Part shown: piece by piece, positions 1 through 6,863 of the stretch | How the letters are laid out: each line of letters begins with the position of its first letter | Numbering within the stretch: position 1 is the stretch's first letter | Source: Gammaproteobacteria bacterium UBA4475 | Lineage (GTDB): Bacteria; Pseudomonadota; Gammaproteobacteria; Pseudomonadales; Azotimanducaceae | Assembly (NCBI GenBank): GCA_002389265.1 | Contig: DGOD01000157.1 | Coordinates: forward strand, 1 to 9,225 | Direction of reading: 5' to 3' | DNA length: 9,225 bases | The notes under the pieces: model-generated | What the model saw: the letters and a program-made list of their open reading frames with translations, nothing else | Told to the model about the DNA's origin: nothing | Database searches by the model: none | Made by a program: the position numbers and the translations under genes

Positions 1-59
1 CATACTCGTACACAGTGGATTAATTGTCCCAGCTGATACCAACACCGGGTTCAATTCAC

Positions 60-65
60 TACAAT
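60..65 (+). promoter_or_regulatory. possible -10 box upstream of tldD
   Basis: TACAAT matches the sigma70 -10 consensus at five of six positions and lies 32 bases before the tldD ATG, a reasonable distance for a short leader. No good -35 hexamer is visible at 16-18 bases upstream, so this is only a weak candidate for the promoter of the tldDE operon. Confidence 0.25.
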
Positions 66-97
66 AGGGTCATTCACACTAAGGTAAGGGAAACTTG

Positions 98-1483
98 ATG
101 CTCAATACGTCATTGGCACAATCAGTTATTGATCACGCGATTTCGCTGGGCGCAGACTTCGCAGAGCTGTTTGTTGAGCGCAGTCAGACCAATATGGTGA
201 GCACCCTGAGCAGCCACGTTCAATCAGTCCAGTCTGGTATCGATTTTGGTGTCGGCGTGCGCTTAGTCTATGGCACCAAAGTGTTGTACGGCTATACCAA
301 TAAAGCTGAAGAGGCCGAGCTGAAACGTATTGTCTCAGAGCTGGCGGCGAAAGACCGACGGGATCCGCGAATCTCATTCACAAACTTTGACTATCGGCGA
401 GTCGAAGACAAGCATGCCGCAAATCGCATATTATCGACAGACCCAGAAGTCGACGGCAAAGTGGCGTTCCTGTTGGCAACGGATAAAGCCGCAAGAGCAG
501 CGAGCAACATGATCTCGCAGACCCGTGGTACCTGTGGTCAGGTAGAGCAGAAGATCGAGCTATTCAATAGTGAAGGCCTGCACACTGGTGATATTAGAAA
601 CTACACAAGAGCATTTTTGGTGGCGATTGCCTCTGACGGCTCGGAGCAGTCCACGGGCAGCTGGAACGATGGTGGTCTGATGGGTTGGGAGTTGGTTGAG
701 CGGATGAACAGCGAGGCCGCGGGTAAAGAGGCGGCGCGCCAGGCGTTGGTTAATCTCAGTGCCAAACCCTGTCCTTCCGGGCGTATGCCCGTGGTGCTGG
801 GTAACGGCTTCGGTGGTGTGATCTTTCATGAAGCCTGCGGTCATCTGTTGGAAACCACGTCGGTGGCCAAGAAAGCGTCGGTGTTCCATGACAAGATGGG
901 CGAGATGATTGCCAACCCAGTGGTGAATGCGGTTGATGATGGCACCATGATCAAGGAGCGGGGTTCCATCAATATCGATGACGAAGGTCTGGATTCACAA
1001 CGTACCCAACTCATTAAGGACGGTAAGCTCACGAGTTTTCTGGTGGATCGGATCGGTTCCCAGCAAACGGGTTTTGCCCGCACCGGTTCCGGTCGACGAG
1101 AATCCTATAAATATGCTCCGGCGTCCCGAATGCGCAATACGTTTATCGAGCCCGGTAATGCTGAGTTAGACGATATGATCGGCTCCATGGAGCGGGGCAT
1201 TTACGCTTCCCATATGGGGGGTGGTTCCGTTCAGCCGGGCACTGGTGAATTCAACTTTGCGGTCACCGAGGGCTATTACGTTGAGAACGGCAAGATTCTC
1301 TACCCGATCAAGGCCGCAACCTTGATTAGCACGGGCCCGAAGGTACTGAAGGAAATTTCCATGGTGGGTAAAGATTTTGCACTGGCCAGTGGCACCTGTG
1401 GCTCGGTGTCGGGCTCAATACCCACGACCGTGGGTCAGGCGACCCTGAAAGTCGATGATATCCTGGTCGGAGGTAATGCCTGA
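98..1483 (+). CDS. tldD: TldD-type zinc metallopeptidase, catalytic subunit
   Basis: Catalytic subunit of the TldD/TldE (PmbA) protease, family U62. Characterised members thread unfolded peptides into a closed chamber and cut them; E. coli TldDE matures microcin B17 and degrades the CcdA antitoxin. The protein has 461 residues, against about 480 in E. coli. The zinc-binding HExxxH motif is HEACGH at residues 244-249, and the family's C-terminal cysteine ligand is C434 in the GTCGS segment, followed by the usual VGQATLKVDDILVGG ending. GSGRRESY and the GGGSVQPGTGEF stretch are also typical. I chose ATG at 98 rather than the TTG one codon earlier, because AAGG/AGGG at 81-90 sits 7 bases before it. 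The stop overlaps the start of tldE by one base, indicating translational coupling. The short length, HEACGH and adjacency to tldE resemble the pairs of Firmicutes, archaea and cyanobacteria more than the separated E. coli genes (from memory of the family). Physiological substrate unknown. Confidence 0.93.
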   Translation: MLNTSLAQSVIDHAISLGADFAELFVERSQTNMVSTLSSHVQSVQSGIDFGVGVRLVYGTKVLYGYTNKAEEAELKRIVSELAAKDRRDPRISFTNFDYRRVEDKHAANRILSTDPEVDGKVAFLLATDKAARAASNMISQTRGTCGQVEQKIELFNSEGLHTGDIRNYTRAFLVAIASDGSEQSTGSWNDGGLMGWELVERMNSEAAGKEAARQALVNLSAKPCPSGRMPVVLGNGFGGVIFHEACGHLLETTSVAKKASVFHDKMGEMIANPVVNAVDDGTMIKERGSINIDDEGLDSQRTQLIKDGKLTSFLVDRIGSQQTGFARTGSGRRESYKYAPASRMRNTFIEPGNAELDDMIGSMERGIYASHMGGGSVQPGTGEFNFAVTEGYYVENGKILYPIKAATLISTGPKVLKEISMVGKDFALASGTCGSVSGSIPTTVGQATLKVDDILVGGNA

Positions 1484-2811
1484 TGGCGCTGCAACAGAAT
1501 GCCAATCAGATACTCGACCTGGTAAAAGCCGCTGGCGCCAGCGGTGATTTGATTATCGATCAGGGGCAATCACTGTCTCTGAAAGCCCGAGAGGGAGCGC
1601 TGGAAGAATACAAGGTAAGCTCCAGTCAGATACTGGGTTTACGGGTCATCAAAGACGGCAAAGTCGGTACCGCATACAGTGAAGCCACGGATACGGAGGC
1701 GCTCAAGTCGCTGGTGGAGCAGGCCTTGCTGAACGCCAGTTTCGCAGCGGTGGATGCCCACGAATCGATTCTCGCGAACGCCGCCGTATTGCACACCGAC
1801 GACGAGGTCTTATGTCCCCATGAGGATGTTGGTATTGATGCACAAATTGATTTTGCGCTAGCGATGGAACGCAATCTGGCGGCGAAGAACAAGGTCAAAA
1901 ATGTGCCCTATAATGGTGTCCAGGATAATACCGGCGAGCGTCATATCTTCTCCAGCGCCGGCTTAAGCGCCTACTCAAAGAGCCGTATGTGCGCCGCCTA
2001 TGCCTATGCGTTAGTGGAAGACGGCGATAAAAATGCGATGGATGGTGTCGGTCAGGCTGCGCGCTTGTTCGGTGAGCTAGACTTGACTCAGATCGTGACG
2101 CGAACCCATGAAAACTGTCTGGGTCTGCTTGAGGGCACGCCCGTTGCCAGTGGTCATTATGATGTCATCTTTGACGAAGAAACCCAGGTCCAGTTATTCC
2201 ACACCTTTGCCATGATGTTTTCCGGCAAGTCAGCCAAAGATGGGGTGAACCCCATGCGCGAAAAGGTCGGTCAATTGATCGCTGATCGGCGTTTGAATAT
2301 TATCGATAAGCCCTTGAATAGTGCCGGTTTTGGTTATGCTTTGTTTGACTCAGAAGGAGCGGCGACCCAGTCGACGCCACTGATTGTCGACGGTAATTTG
2401 GCATCCTTGATTCACAATAGCGCGACGGCGTCGTTCTTTGATTTGGTTACCACCGGGCATGCTACCCGCGGCCCTAAATCAACAATGGGTGTTGGTTTGC
2501 ATCAGCTGGAGATTGGTAAGGGCGAGGATTTGGCTCAGGATCTGCTGGGTGGTGAATACCTGTTGTTGACGGACCTGACCGGGCTGCACTCAGGTGCGAA
2601 TGCGATCTCAGGAAACTTCAGCTTTGGCGCTTCAGGCTACTTGTGTCAAAACGGCGAGCGGGTGCGTGCTGTGCGGGGAATCACCGTTGCCGGTAACTTT
2701 TATGACATGCTAGGAAAGATCTCGATGATTGGTGACCAGCAGTACTGGAACTGGGAACGGTCTGCCCTGATGCCTCATATACGATTCGCCGATATTGCGA
2801 TCTCGGGTTAA
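1483..2811 (+). CDS. tldE: TldE/PmbA, non-catalytic partner of TldD
   Basis: Second subunit of the TldD/TldE protease, 442 residues (E. coli PmbA about 450). Family knowledge: TldE shares the TldD fold but lacks the zinc ligands and is needed for the complex to cut peptides. This agrees with the sequence, where no HExxxH motif is found. Recognisable PmbA signatures are the FDSEG segment at residues 288-292 followed by ATQSTPLI, the GNFSFGASG segment at 377-385, and the following RAVRGITVAGN stretch. The ATG lies within TGATG, sharing one base with the tldD stop, and a strong GGAGG at 1469-1473 sits 9 bases upstream, so both proteins are probably made in matched amounts. It is followed by a small hairpin and then the convergent cyclophilin gene. 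Confidence 0.93.
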   Translation: MALQQNANQILDLVKAAGASGDLIIDQGQSLSLKAREGALEEYKVSSSQILGLRVIKDGKVGTAYSEATDTEALKSLVEQALLNASFAAVDAHESILANAAVLHTDDEVLCPHEDVGIDAQIDFALAMERNLAAKNKVKNVPYNGVQDNTGERHIFSSAGLSAYSKSRMCAAYAYALVEDGDKNAMDGVGQAARLFGELDLTQIVTRTHENCLGLLEGTPVASGHYDVIFDEETQVQLFHTFAMMFSGKSAKDGVNPMREKVGQLIADRRLNIIDKPLNSAGFGYALFDSEGAATQSTPLIVDGNLASLIHNSATASFFDLVTTGHATRGPKSTMGVGLHQLEIGKGEDLAQDLLGGEYLLLTDLTGLHSGANAISGNFSFGASGYLCQNGERVRAVRGITVAGNFYDMLGKISMIGDQQYWNWERSALMPHIRFADIAISG

Positions 2812-2816
2812 GGCGA

Positions 2817-2835
2817 CGCCCGGTAGTCTCGGGCG
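2817..2835. terminator. hairpin between convergent tldE and cyclophilin genes
   Basis: CGCCCG at 2817-2822 pairs perfectly with CGGGCG at 2830-2835 around a 7-base loop, in the 42-base gap between two convergent genes. There is no clear T-run on either side, so it may be only a weak or Rho-assisted terminator. Confidence 0.35.
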
Positions 2836-2853
2836 CAGTGTGTTGTTCACCTC

Positions 2854-3555
2854 TTATTGCGCCGCTGGTTCCTGATGAATTGTGGCTTTGATGATTGTCA
2901 GGGTTTCGCTGGTCTTGCCGCTGCGGCTGCCCCGCGCCTCAAGTGCCTTCAGAGTCTCCATGCCGCTGACTAACTCGCCGAATAGGGTGTGTTTACCATC
3001 GAGAAATGGCGTGGCGACAAAGGTGATAAAGAACTGGCTGCCATCAGTGTCGGGACCGGCGTTGGCCATACTCAACAATCCTGGTTTGTCGTGGGACAGA
3101 TTACCGGCAAATTCACCGGCATATTTGTAGCCTGGGTCGCCTCTGCCGGTGCCCGTCGGGTCACCACCTTGGGCCATAAAACCAGGAATGACCCGATGGA
3201 AAGTCAGGTTGTCATAGAAACCCTGCTCAGTGAGAAAGATCGTGCTGCTGGTATGCATGGGTGCGGTTGCATGGAACAGGCGAAATCGCATCTCCCCCAC
3301 GTTAGTGGTCAAGTCCCAATAGTAATTGGTGTTGGCGTCGAAGGTCATCATCTCTGGTTGGGTTAGATGCTGACGCCAGTCCGGTGCCTTGTCAGCTTGC
3401 CTGTCTGTCTCGCTTGATCCCACTGCGGTTTGCTCGGCGACGGCCGGTGCTTGGTCGTGCGCCAGTTCAGTCTGTGGATCAGCGGATTGCTCTTGAGAGC
3501 AACCCTGGATCAAGGCAAAGACAAAAATCACGCTGAATAATCGGTTCACAGGCAT
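2854..3555 (-). CDS. lipoprotein cyclophilin-type peptidyl-prolyl cis-trans isomerase
   Basis: Catalyses cis-trans isomerisation of proline peptide bonds to help envelope proteins fold. The chosen ATG (3555) gives 233 residues and places a lipoprotein signal at the start: MPVNR, hydrophobic core 6-16, then LIQGC with C19 as the lipidation site. The residue after the cysteine is Ser, not Asp, so outer-membrane anchoring facing the periplasm is inferred. A polar linker of roughly 50 residues follows, then the cyclophilin domain from about residue 78. Active-site residues are present: R121 in FHRVIPGF, Q129 in MAQGGD, Q174 and F176 in GSQFFIT, H189 in LDGKHTLFG. The residue aligned with the cyclosporin-contacting Trp is Phe (PFLDGKH), common in bacterial members. 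The frame stays open to 3777, but the added 74 residues have no signal sequence and would bury the lipoprotein signal, so I reject that start. The ribosome site is poor: AGGA lies immediately before the ATG. Confidence 0.9.
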   Translation of the reverse strand: MPVNRLFSVIFVFALIQGCSQEQSADPQTELAHDQAPAVAEQTAVGSSETDRQADKAPDWRQHLTQPEMMTFDANTNYYWDLTTNVGEMRFRLFHATAPMHTSSTIFLTEQGFYDNLTFHRVIPGFMAQGGDPTGTGRGDPGYKYAGEFAGNLSHDKPGLLSMANAGPDTDGSQFFITFVATPFLDGKHTLFGELVSGMETLKALEARGSRSGKTSETLTIIKATIHQEPAAQ

Positions 3556-3645
3556 TCCTGATTTTAAGGTTTCTTGTATTTTACCTGATCTGGACTGATG
3601 ATCTACTCTGCGCGACGGGCTGTCCGAGGACCTGAGGGGTTTCTG

Positions 3646-3672
3646 GTCCAGTGTTTCTCGTCCAGTGACTGG
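3646..3672. repeat. tandem GTCCAGTG repeats with a CCAGT-G-ACTGG palindrome
   Basis: GTCCAGTG occurs at 3646-3653 and again at 3660-3667, a spacing of 14 bases. The second copy runs into the palindrome CCAGT-G-ACTGG at 3662-3672. It lies in the 255-base divergent region between the cyclophilin and methyltransferase genes. This could be a regulator site, but a chance match is possible. Confidence 0.3.
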
Positions 3673-3761
3673 GCGCTGAGTTGTGAGTCGAGGCCCCGTG
3701 TGGCATCTGTATCGAGTCGTGGACAAAAGATCGGTGCTGCGGCACAGGTTTGTTTCCATTG

Positions 3762-3779
3762 ATTTGTATACTGTCAAAT
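3762..3779. promoter_or_regulatory. possible promoter -10 and overlapping dyad for the methyltransferase gene
   Basis: TATACT at 3767-3772 matches the sigma70 -10 consensus at five of six positions and lies about 39 bases before the methyltransferase ATG. It is enclosed by the inverted repeat ATTTG (3762-3766) and CAAAT (3775-3779) with an 8-base spacer, an arrangement that could be a repressor operator over the promoter. No convincing -35 box is seen, so both readings are tentative. Confidence 0.3.
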
Positions 3780-3810
3780 ACTACGTTTTTCTACCCACGA
3801 GGAGTCAGCC

Positions 3811-4905
3811 ATGTCAGTCCAAAGCAACCCGGAAGTCCGAGATCCCAAGGCCTTACAAGCCTTTGCCGGCAAGGTCAGCGGCAGTGTGACTGCCGGTATG
3901 AATGTCGCCTTGACCTTTGTTGGTGAACAGTTGGGGCTTTATAAGGGGCTTGCGGCCATCGGTCCGGCCACGAGCCAGCAACTGGCCGATAAAACCCAAT
4001 TGTCAGAGCGCTGGGTCAGGGAGTGGTTGTATCAGCAGGTCTGTATTGGCCAGATTACCTTTGATGAAGCCGCAACCGAGTTTTCAATGTCGCCGGAGGC
4101 CAAAGCTGTGTTGGCCGATCCTGAACATCCGGCTTATCTGGGTGGCATGATTCATTCTGTGGTTGCCATGTATGACACCCTCGAGCATTTGCCTGAATGT
4201 TTTCGCACCGGCCTCGGTCAAAGCTTCGATGACAAAGGCGAGGCTTGTGCTTGTGGCATTGAGCGGATGAGTCGCAAGTTTCAACAGCTGCATCTGGTGC
4301 CTGATTTACTGCCCAGTACCGAAGGTGCGGTGGCCAAGCTGACAGCAGGTGCTTTGGTGGCGGATGTTGGCTGTGGTGCCGGTGTGGCCATGATCGAGAT
4401 GGCCAAGGCATATCCGCACAGCCAGTTTATCGGCTATGACATTTCTATGAATGCCCTCGGCCGTGCCAGGAATAATATTCGCGAGGCAGGCGTGAAAAAT
4501 GTCCAGCTGCACAATCCCATCGATCAACCCTTGCCCGAGGATGGTAGCTTCGATTTGATCACGACGTTCGATGTCGTTCATGACTCAACGCATCCACAGG
4601 TGTTGATCGAAGCCATCAAGGCGTCGCTGAAGCCGGATGGCACCTGGTTATGTGCTGACATTCAGGGTAAATCGTCCTTCGCTGAGAATTTAAAGGAGAA
4701 CCCCATGGCCACCATCGCTTATTCGTTTTCGGTGATGGTGTGCATGTCGTCGGGGCTGTCAGTACCCGGTGGCGCGGGCCTGGGTACTCTGGGCTTTCCA
4801 GAGAGCAAAGCCCGTGAAATGACGGCGGCAGCAGGCTTCAGTCGTTTTCGGCGGATTCCCTTCGAGGGCGATATCTTTAATGCTTTCTATGAGATCAGGC
4901 CGTAG
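3811..4905 (+). CDS. class I SAM-dependent methyltransferase with N-terminal winged-helix region (Rv2258c-like)
   Basis: Transfers a methyl group from S-adenosylmethionine to an unknown, probably small-molecule acceptor; cytoplasmic. It has 364 residues. The N-terminal part (about 20-110) looks like the helical/winged-helix dimerisation region of such enzymes, with ATSQQLADKTQLSERWVREWL as the probable recognition-helix-like segment. The Rossmann methyltransferase domain follows: motif I VADVGCGAG at 183-191, acidic SAM-ribose residue D210 in FIGYDIS, and the motif-IV-like FDLITTFDVVHD at 247-258. The tail GFSRFRRIPFEGDIFNAFYEIRP is typical of the domain end. This architecture resembles mycobacterial Rv2258c and related proteins. 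The start is firm: GAGGAG at 3799-3804, 6 bases upstream. It is a single gene, convergent with the GFA gene. The acceptor cannot be read from the sequence; regulatory rather than catalytic use of the N-terminal region is possible but unsupported. Confidence 0.85.
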   Translation: MSVQSNPEVRDPKALQAFAGKVSGSVTAGMNVALTFVGEQLGLYKGLAAIGPATSQQLADKTQLSERWVREWLYQQVCIGQITFDEAATEFSMSPEAKAVLADPEHPAYLGGMIHSVVAMYDTLEHLPECFRTGLGQSFDDKGEACACGIERMSRKFQQLHLVPDLLPSTEGAVAKLTAGALVADVGCGAGVAMIEMAKAYPHSQFIGYDISMNALGRARNNIREAGVKNVQLHNPIDQPLPEDGSFDLITTFDVVHDSTHPQVLIEAIKASLKPDGTWLCADIQGKSSFAENLKENPMATIAYSFSVMVCMSSGLSVPGGAGLGTLGFPESKAREMTAAAGFSRFRRIPFEGDIFNAFYEIRP

Positions 4906-4907
4906 AT

Positions 4908-4922
4908 AGGCCCCTGCGGCCT
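4908..4922. terminator. small hairpin after the methyltransferase gene
   Basis: AGGCC (4908-4912) pairs with GGCCT (4918-4922) around CCTGC, beginning three bases after the stop codon, in the 54-base gap between convergent genes. No T-run follows, so function as an intrinsic terminator is doubtful. Confidence 0.2.
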
Positions 4923-4959
4923 GCTCCAATAGGGCTTTGTCTGATCAGTGATAGTTGTT

Positions 4960-5331
4960 CTAAGGCTTGATTTCGAGGGTGGGATGAGTGGGTAGTTGAG
5001 TGTCCACGTAGATGCTCAACGTCGGCGGGAACGCCTCGGGCTTGTCCAGACTGCCAATGGCAACGTCGATGATATCGGTGTGGCCAGTGTTGCAGCAGGC
5101 TACGTGGGTACCGCAGGAAGAGCAGAAATATCGCGTGCCGTCAGTAGACGATGCGAGTGCAGTTGGGGTGCCGGCAACATACTCGAACTGGGCGACAGGT
5201 ACCACCAGCCAAGTGACATGGGGTGCCGCATGAATATGTCGGCACATCGTGCAGTGGCAGATTACCGAAGGATAGACGCCGTCGGCGATAATGTAGCGAA
5301 TTCGCTTGCAGAAGCAGCCGCCCTCGACCAT
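4960..5331 (-). CDS. GFA/CENP-V domain zinc-binding protein
   Basis: Small cytoplasmic zinc protein of 123 residues of the glutathione-dependent formaldehyde-activating enzyme (Gfa)/CENP-V fold. The name comes from Gfa, once proposed to speed S-hydroxymethylglutathione formation; most members have no proven activity, so only the family should be assigned. The full cysteine pattern is present: C6 and C8 in GGCFCKRIRY, C25, C27 and C30 in CHCTMCR, and C70 and C73 in FCSSCGTH. The length is normal for a single-domain member. ATG at 5331 is preceded by GAGG with about 7 bases of spacing, and an upstream ATG in the same region is stopped within four codons, supporting this start. It is divergent from the MFS gene and convergent with the methyltransferase gene. 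No formaldehyde-pathway gene lies nearby to support a detoxification role. Confidence 0.88.
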   Translation of the reverse strand: MVEGGCFCKRIRYIIADGVYPSVICHCTMCRHIHAAPHVTWLVVPVAQFEYVAGTPTALASSTDGTRYFCSSCGTHVACCNTGHTDIIDVAIGSLDKPEAFPPTLSIYVDTQLPTHPTLEIKP

Positions 5332-5334
5332 GGA

Positions 5335-5383
5335 TTGACCTCGCTATTTAGAAGGCATGTTTAGCAGGAATGTTTAGTTGACC
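5335..5383. repeat. paired ATGTTTAG and TTGACC direct repeats in the GFA-MFS divergent region
   Basis: ATGTTTAG occurs at 5357-5364 and 5370-5377 (13-base period), flanked by two copies of TTGACC at 5335-5340 and 5378-5383. The region lies between divergent genes and leads into an AT-rich stretch at about 5400-5425 that could hold promoters. The second TTGACC resembles a -35 box for the MFS gene, but no clean -10 follows at normal spacing. Confidence 0.28.
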
Positions 5384-5510
5384 ATACGCTAGAACAGGCG
5401 AATTTACTAAAAACGAATTAAATAAACTCACGACTGATTTGAGTGGTATGGTGGCTGGCGCGCGGTTGTTCCTGCGCTATTTATCGATGACCATCTGCGG
5501 AAATAATGAC

Positions 5511-6773
5511 ATGACCAAGTCTGGTGCGCTGGCACCCTTAAAAATTCGCGATTTTCGTTATCTGCTGGCGGGCTTCGCCATCGGCCAGATGCTCATGCCC
5601 CTGCAATTCATTACCCAGATCCTTTGGGTTCAGCATTTTGCCCCTCGGGATATCTGGCTGATCATGGTGGCCTTGATTGCTACCAGTCGCGGCCTTGGCT
5701 CACTGACCTTCGGGCTTTATGGCGGTGCATTGGCGGATCGTTACGATCGACGCAAGTTATTGATTCTCATCCAGTCGCTGCAGGTCTTAGGTACGATGGG
5801 GATTGCCGCCATGATGTCCCTGTCGGATGGTGGTATGGCAGGTTTTATCCTGTTTTTTGGGTTGACCTTCATCACCGCGGGTCTGCAGGCCATTGATGGA
5901 CCCACGCGGCTGGCGATTGTGCCCGATATCCTCGGCCCGACCCTGACGCCAGGTGGCATCTCTTTAAACCAGGTTGCCGGCCAGATAGCGATGCCCATTG
6001 CCATGATGTTTACAGGCTTGATCATCGATGCCTTCGGTTACAGTGGCGCCTACTTGTTCAGCGTTTGTGGGCATATCATTGCGATTATCTGCATGGCGAT
6101 GATGAGTTATCGAGCGACACCAGTAGCAGACTCATCGGCCGATAAGCGCTATGGCTTTAGTGAGGTTGCCAGGGACGTTGCCGTCGGGTTGCGCTATGCC
6201 CGCAACCATCCAGTGATTCTCTGGGTCATTCTATTACTGGTGATGATGATGAGCCTGGGATATCCCGCCACTGCCAGTCTGGGGCCTACTTGGGTGACAA
6301 CGGTGGTGGGTGTCGCTATTCCTAATATGGGCTTTATTGTCATGTTCTGGGGCTTCGGATCGTTCCTGGGTGCCGTGGCCATGACCCAGTTGGCTTCCTA
6401 TCCTAATCGCGGCGCGCTGATGGCCTTCGGTGCGATTTTGTTTTCTTTGTCTTTTGTGGTGTTTGTTTTTGATCAGACGGTCATGAACGCCATCATCGGT
6501 AACATTGGCCTGGGTGCAGGTATGACCATTACCATGGTCTCGGCGACTATCTTGATTCAACAGCTGGCGCCAAATGATATACGGGGTCGATTGATGAGTA
6601 TCTTTCAACTCAATATGGCCTTTGCCCAACTGATGACCATGCCTGTTGCCATTCTGGCCCAGTGGCTGACCCTGCCGGTTTTATTCCCGATACTGTCCTT
6701 GGCCACCTTGGGTATTGTTCTCATCATTCTGCTGGCCCAGCAGCAGTTGTGGCGGGGTGCAGCAAAGGACTGA
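5511..6773 (+). CDS. MFS transporter (EntS-like/MFS_3-type permease)
   Basis: Integral inner-membrane permease of the major facilitator superfamily, probably an exporter driven by the proton gradient; substrate unknown. With the chosen start it has 420 residues and about 12 hydrophobic segments. The hallmark loop motif between helices 2 and 3 is GGALADRYDRRK (residues 71-82, with D76). The central cytoplasmic loop (around AREHP-like charged residues before HPVILWV) divides two six-helix halves, and the second half contains APNDIRGRLMSIFQL, typical of the MFS_3 group that includes the enterobactin exporter EntS. Start choice: ATG at 5511 gives the short polar N-terminus MTKSGALAPLKIRDF usual for this group, with GGAA at 5499-5502 eight bases upstream. 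The frame is open further (ATG at 5487, TTG at 5439), but those additions look unlike a transporter N-terminus. No siderophore biosynthesis genes are adjacent, so an EntS-like function is not supported by context. Confidence 0.88.
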   Translation: MTKSGALAPLKIRDFRYLLAGFAIGQMLMPLQFITQILWVQHFAPRDIWLIMVALIATSRGLGSLTFGLYGGALADRYDRRKLLILIQSLQVLGTMGIAAMMSLSDGGMAGFILFFGLTFITAGLQAIDGPTRLAIVPDILGPTLTPGGISLNQVAGQIAMPIAMMFTGLIIDAFGYSGAYLFSVCGHIIAIICMAMMSYRATPVADSSADKRYGFSEVARDVAVGLRYARNHPVILWVILLLVMMMSLGYPATASLGPTWVTTVVGVAIPNMGFIVMFWGFGSFLGAVAMTQLASYPNRGALMAFGAILFSLSFVVFVFDQTVMNAIIGNIGLGAGMTITMVSATILIQQLAPNDIRGRLMSIFQLNMAFAQLMTMPVAILAQWLTLPVLFPILSLATLGIVLIILLAQQQLWRGAAKD

Positions 6774-6863
6774 CCGCCAAGTTTTGCGCAATGAGTCAAA
6801 CTGTGTGTTCAGGCATTTCCCGCTAGCCAGCATGGGGACCTGAGCGCTCGACTAACGGCTAGT

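Noticed and set aside
2..67. Open plus-strand frame from the left edge ending with TAG at 65-67, possibly the tail of an upstream gene
   Set aside because: Only about 21 residues are visible, with no recognisable motif. It could be the end of a real gene, but nothing in the window supports a call.
2989..3366. 125-residue plus-strand frame opposite the cyclophilin gene
   Set aside because: Antisense shadow of a well-supported cyclophilin domain with intact active-site residues.
4055..4411. 118-residue minus-strand frame opposite the methyltransferase
   Set aside because: Shadow of the methyltransferase gene; low-complexity, Pro/His-rich sequence without motifs.
6234..6629. 131-residue minus-strand frame opposite the MFS transporter
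   Set aside because: Its His/Gln/Arg-rich composition is typical of antisense reading through a membrane-protein gene; no family features.
3811..6773. A joint biosynthesis-export cluster of methyltransferase, GFA protein and MFS transporter
   Set aside because: The three genes alternate in strand, share no operon and have no common substrate indication; adjacency alone does not support a pathway.
6823..6862. CTAGCC (6823-6828) and GGCTAG (6857-6862) inverted repeat between the convergent MFS and crotonase genes
   Set aside because: Only 6 bp with a 28-base loop and no T-run; too weak to call a terminator.
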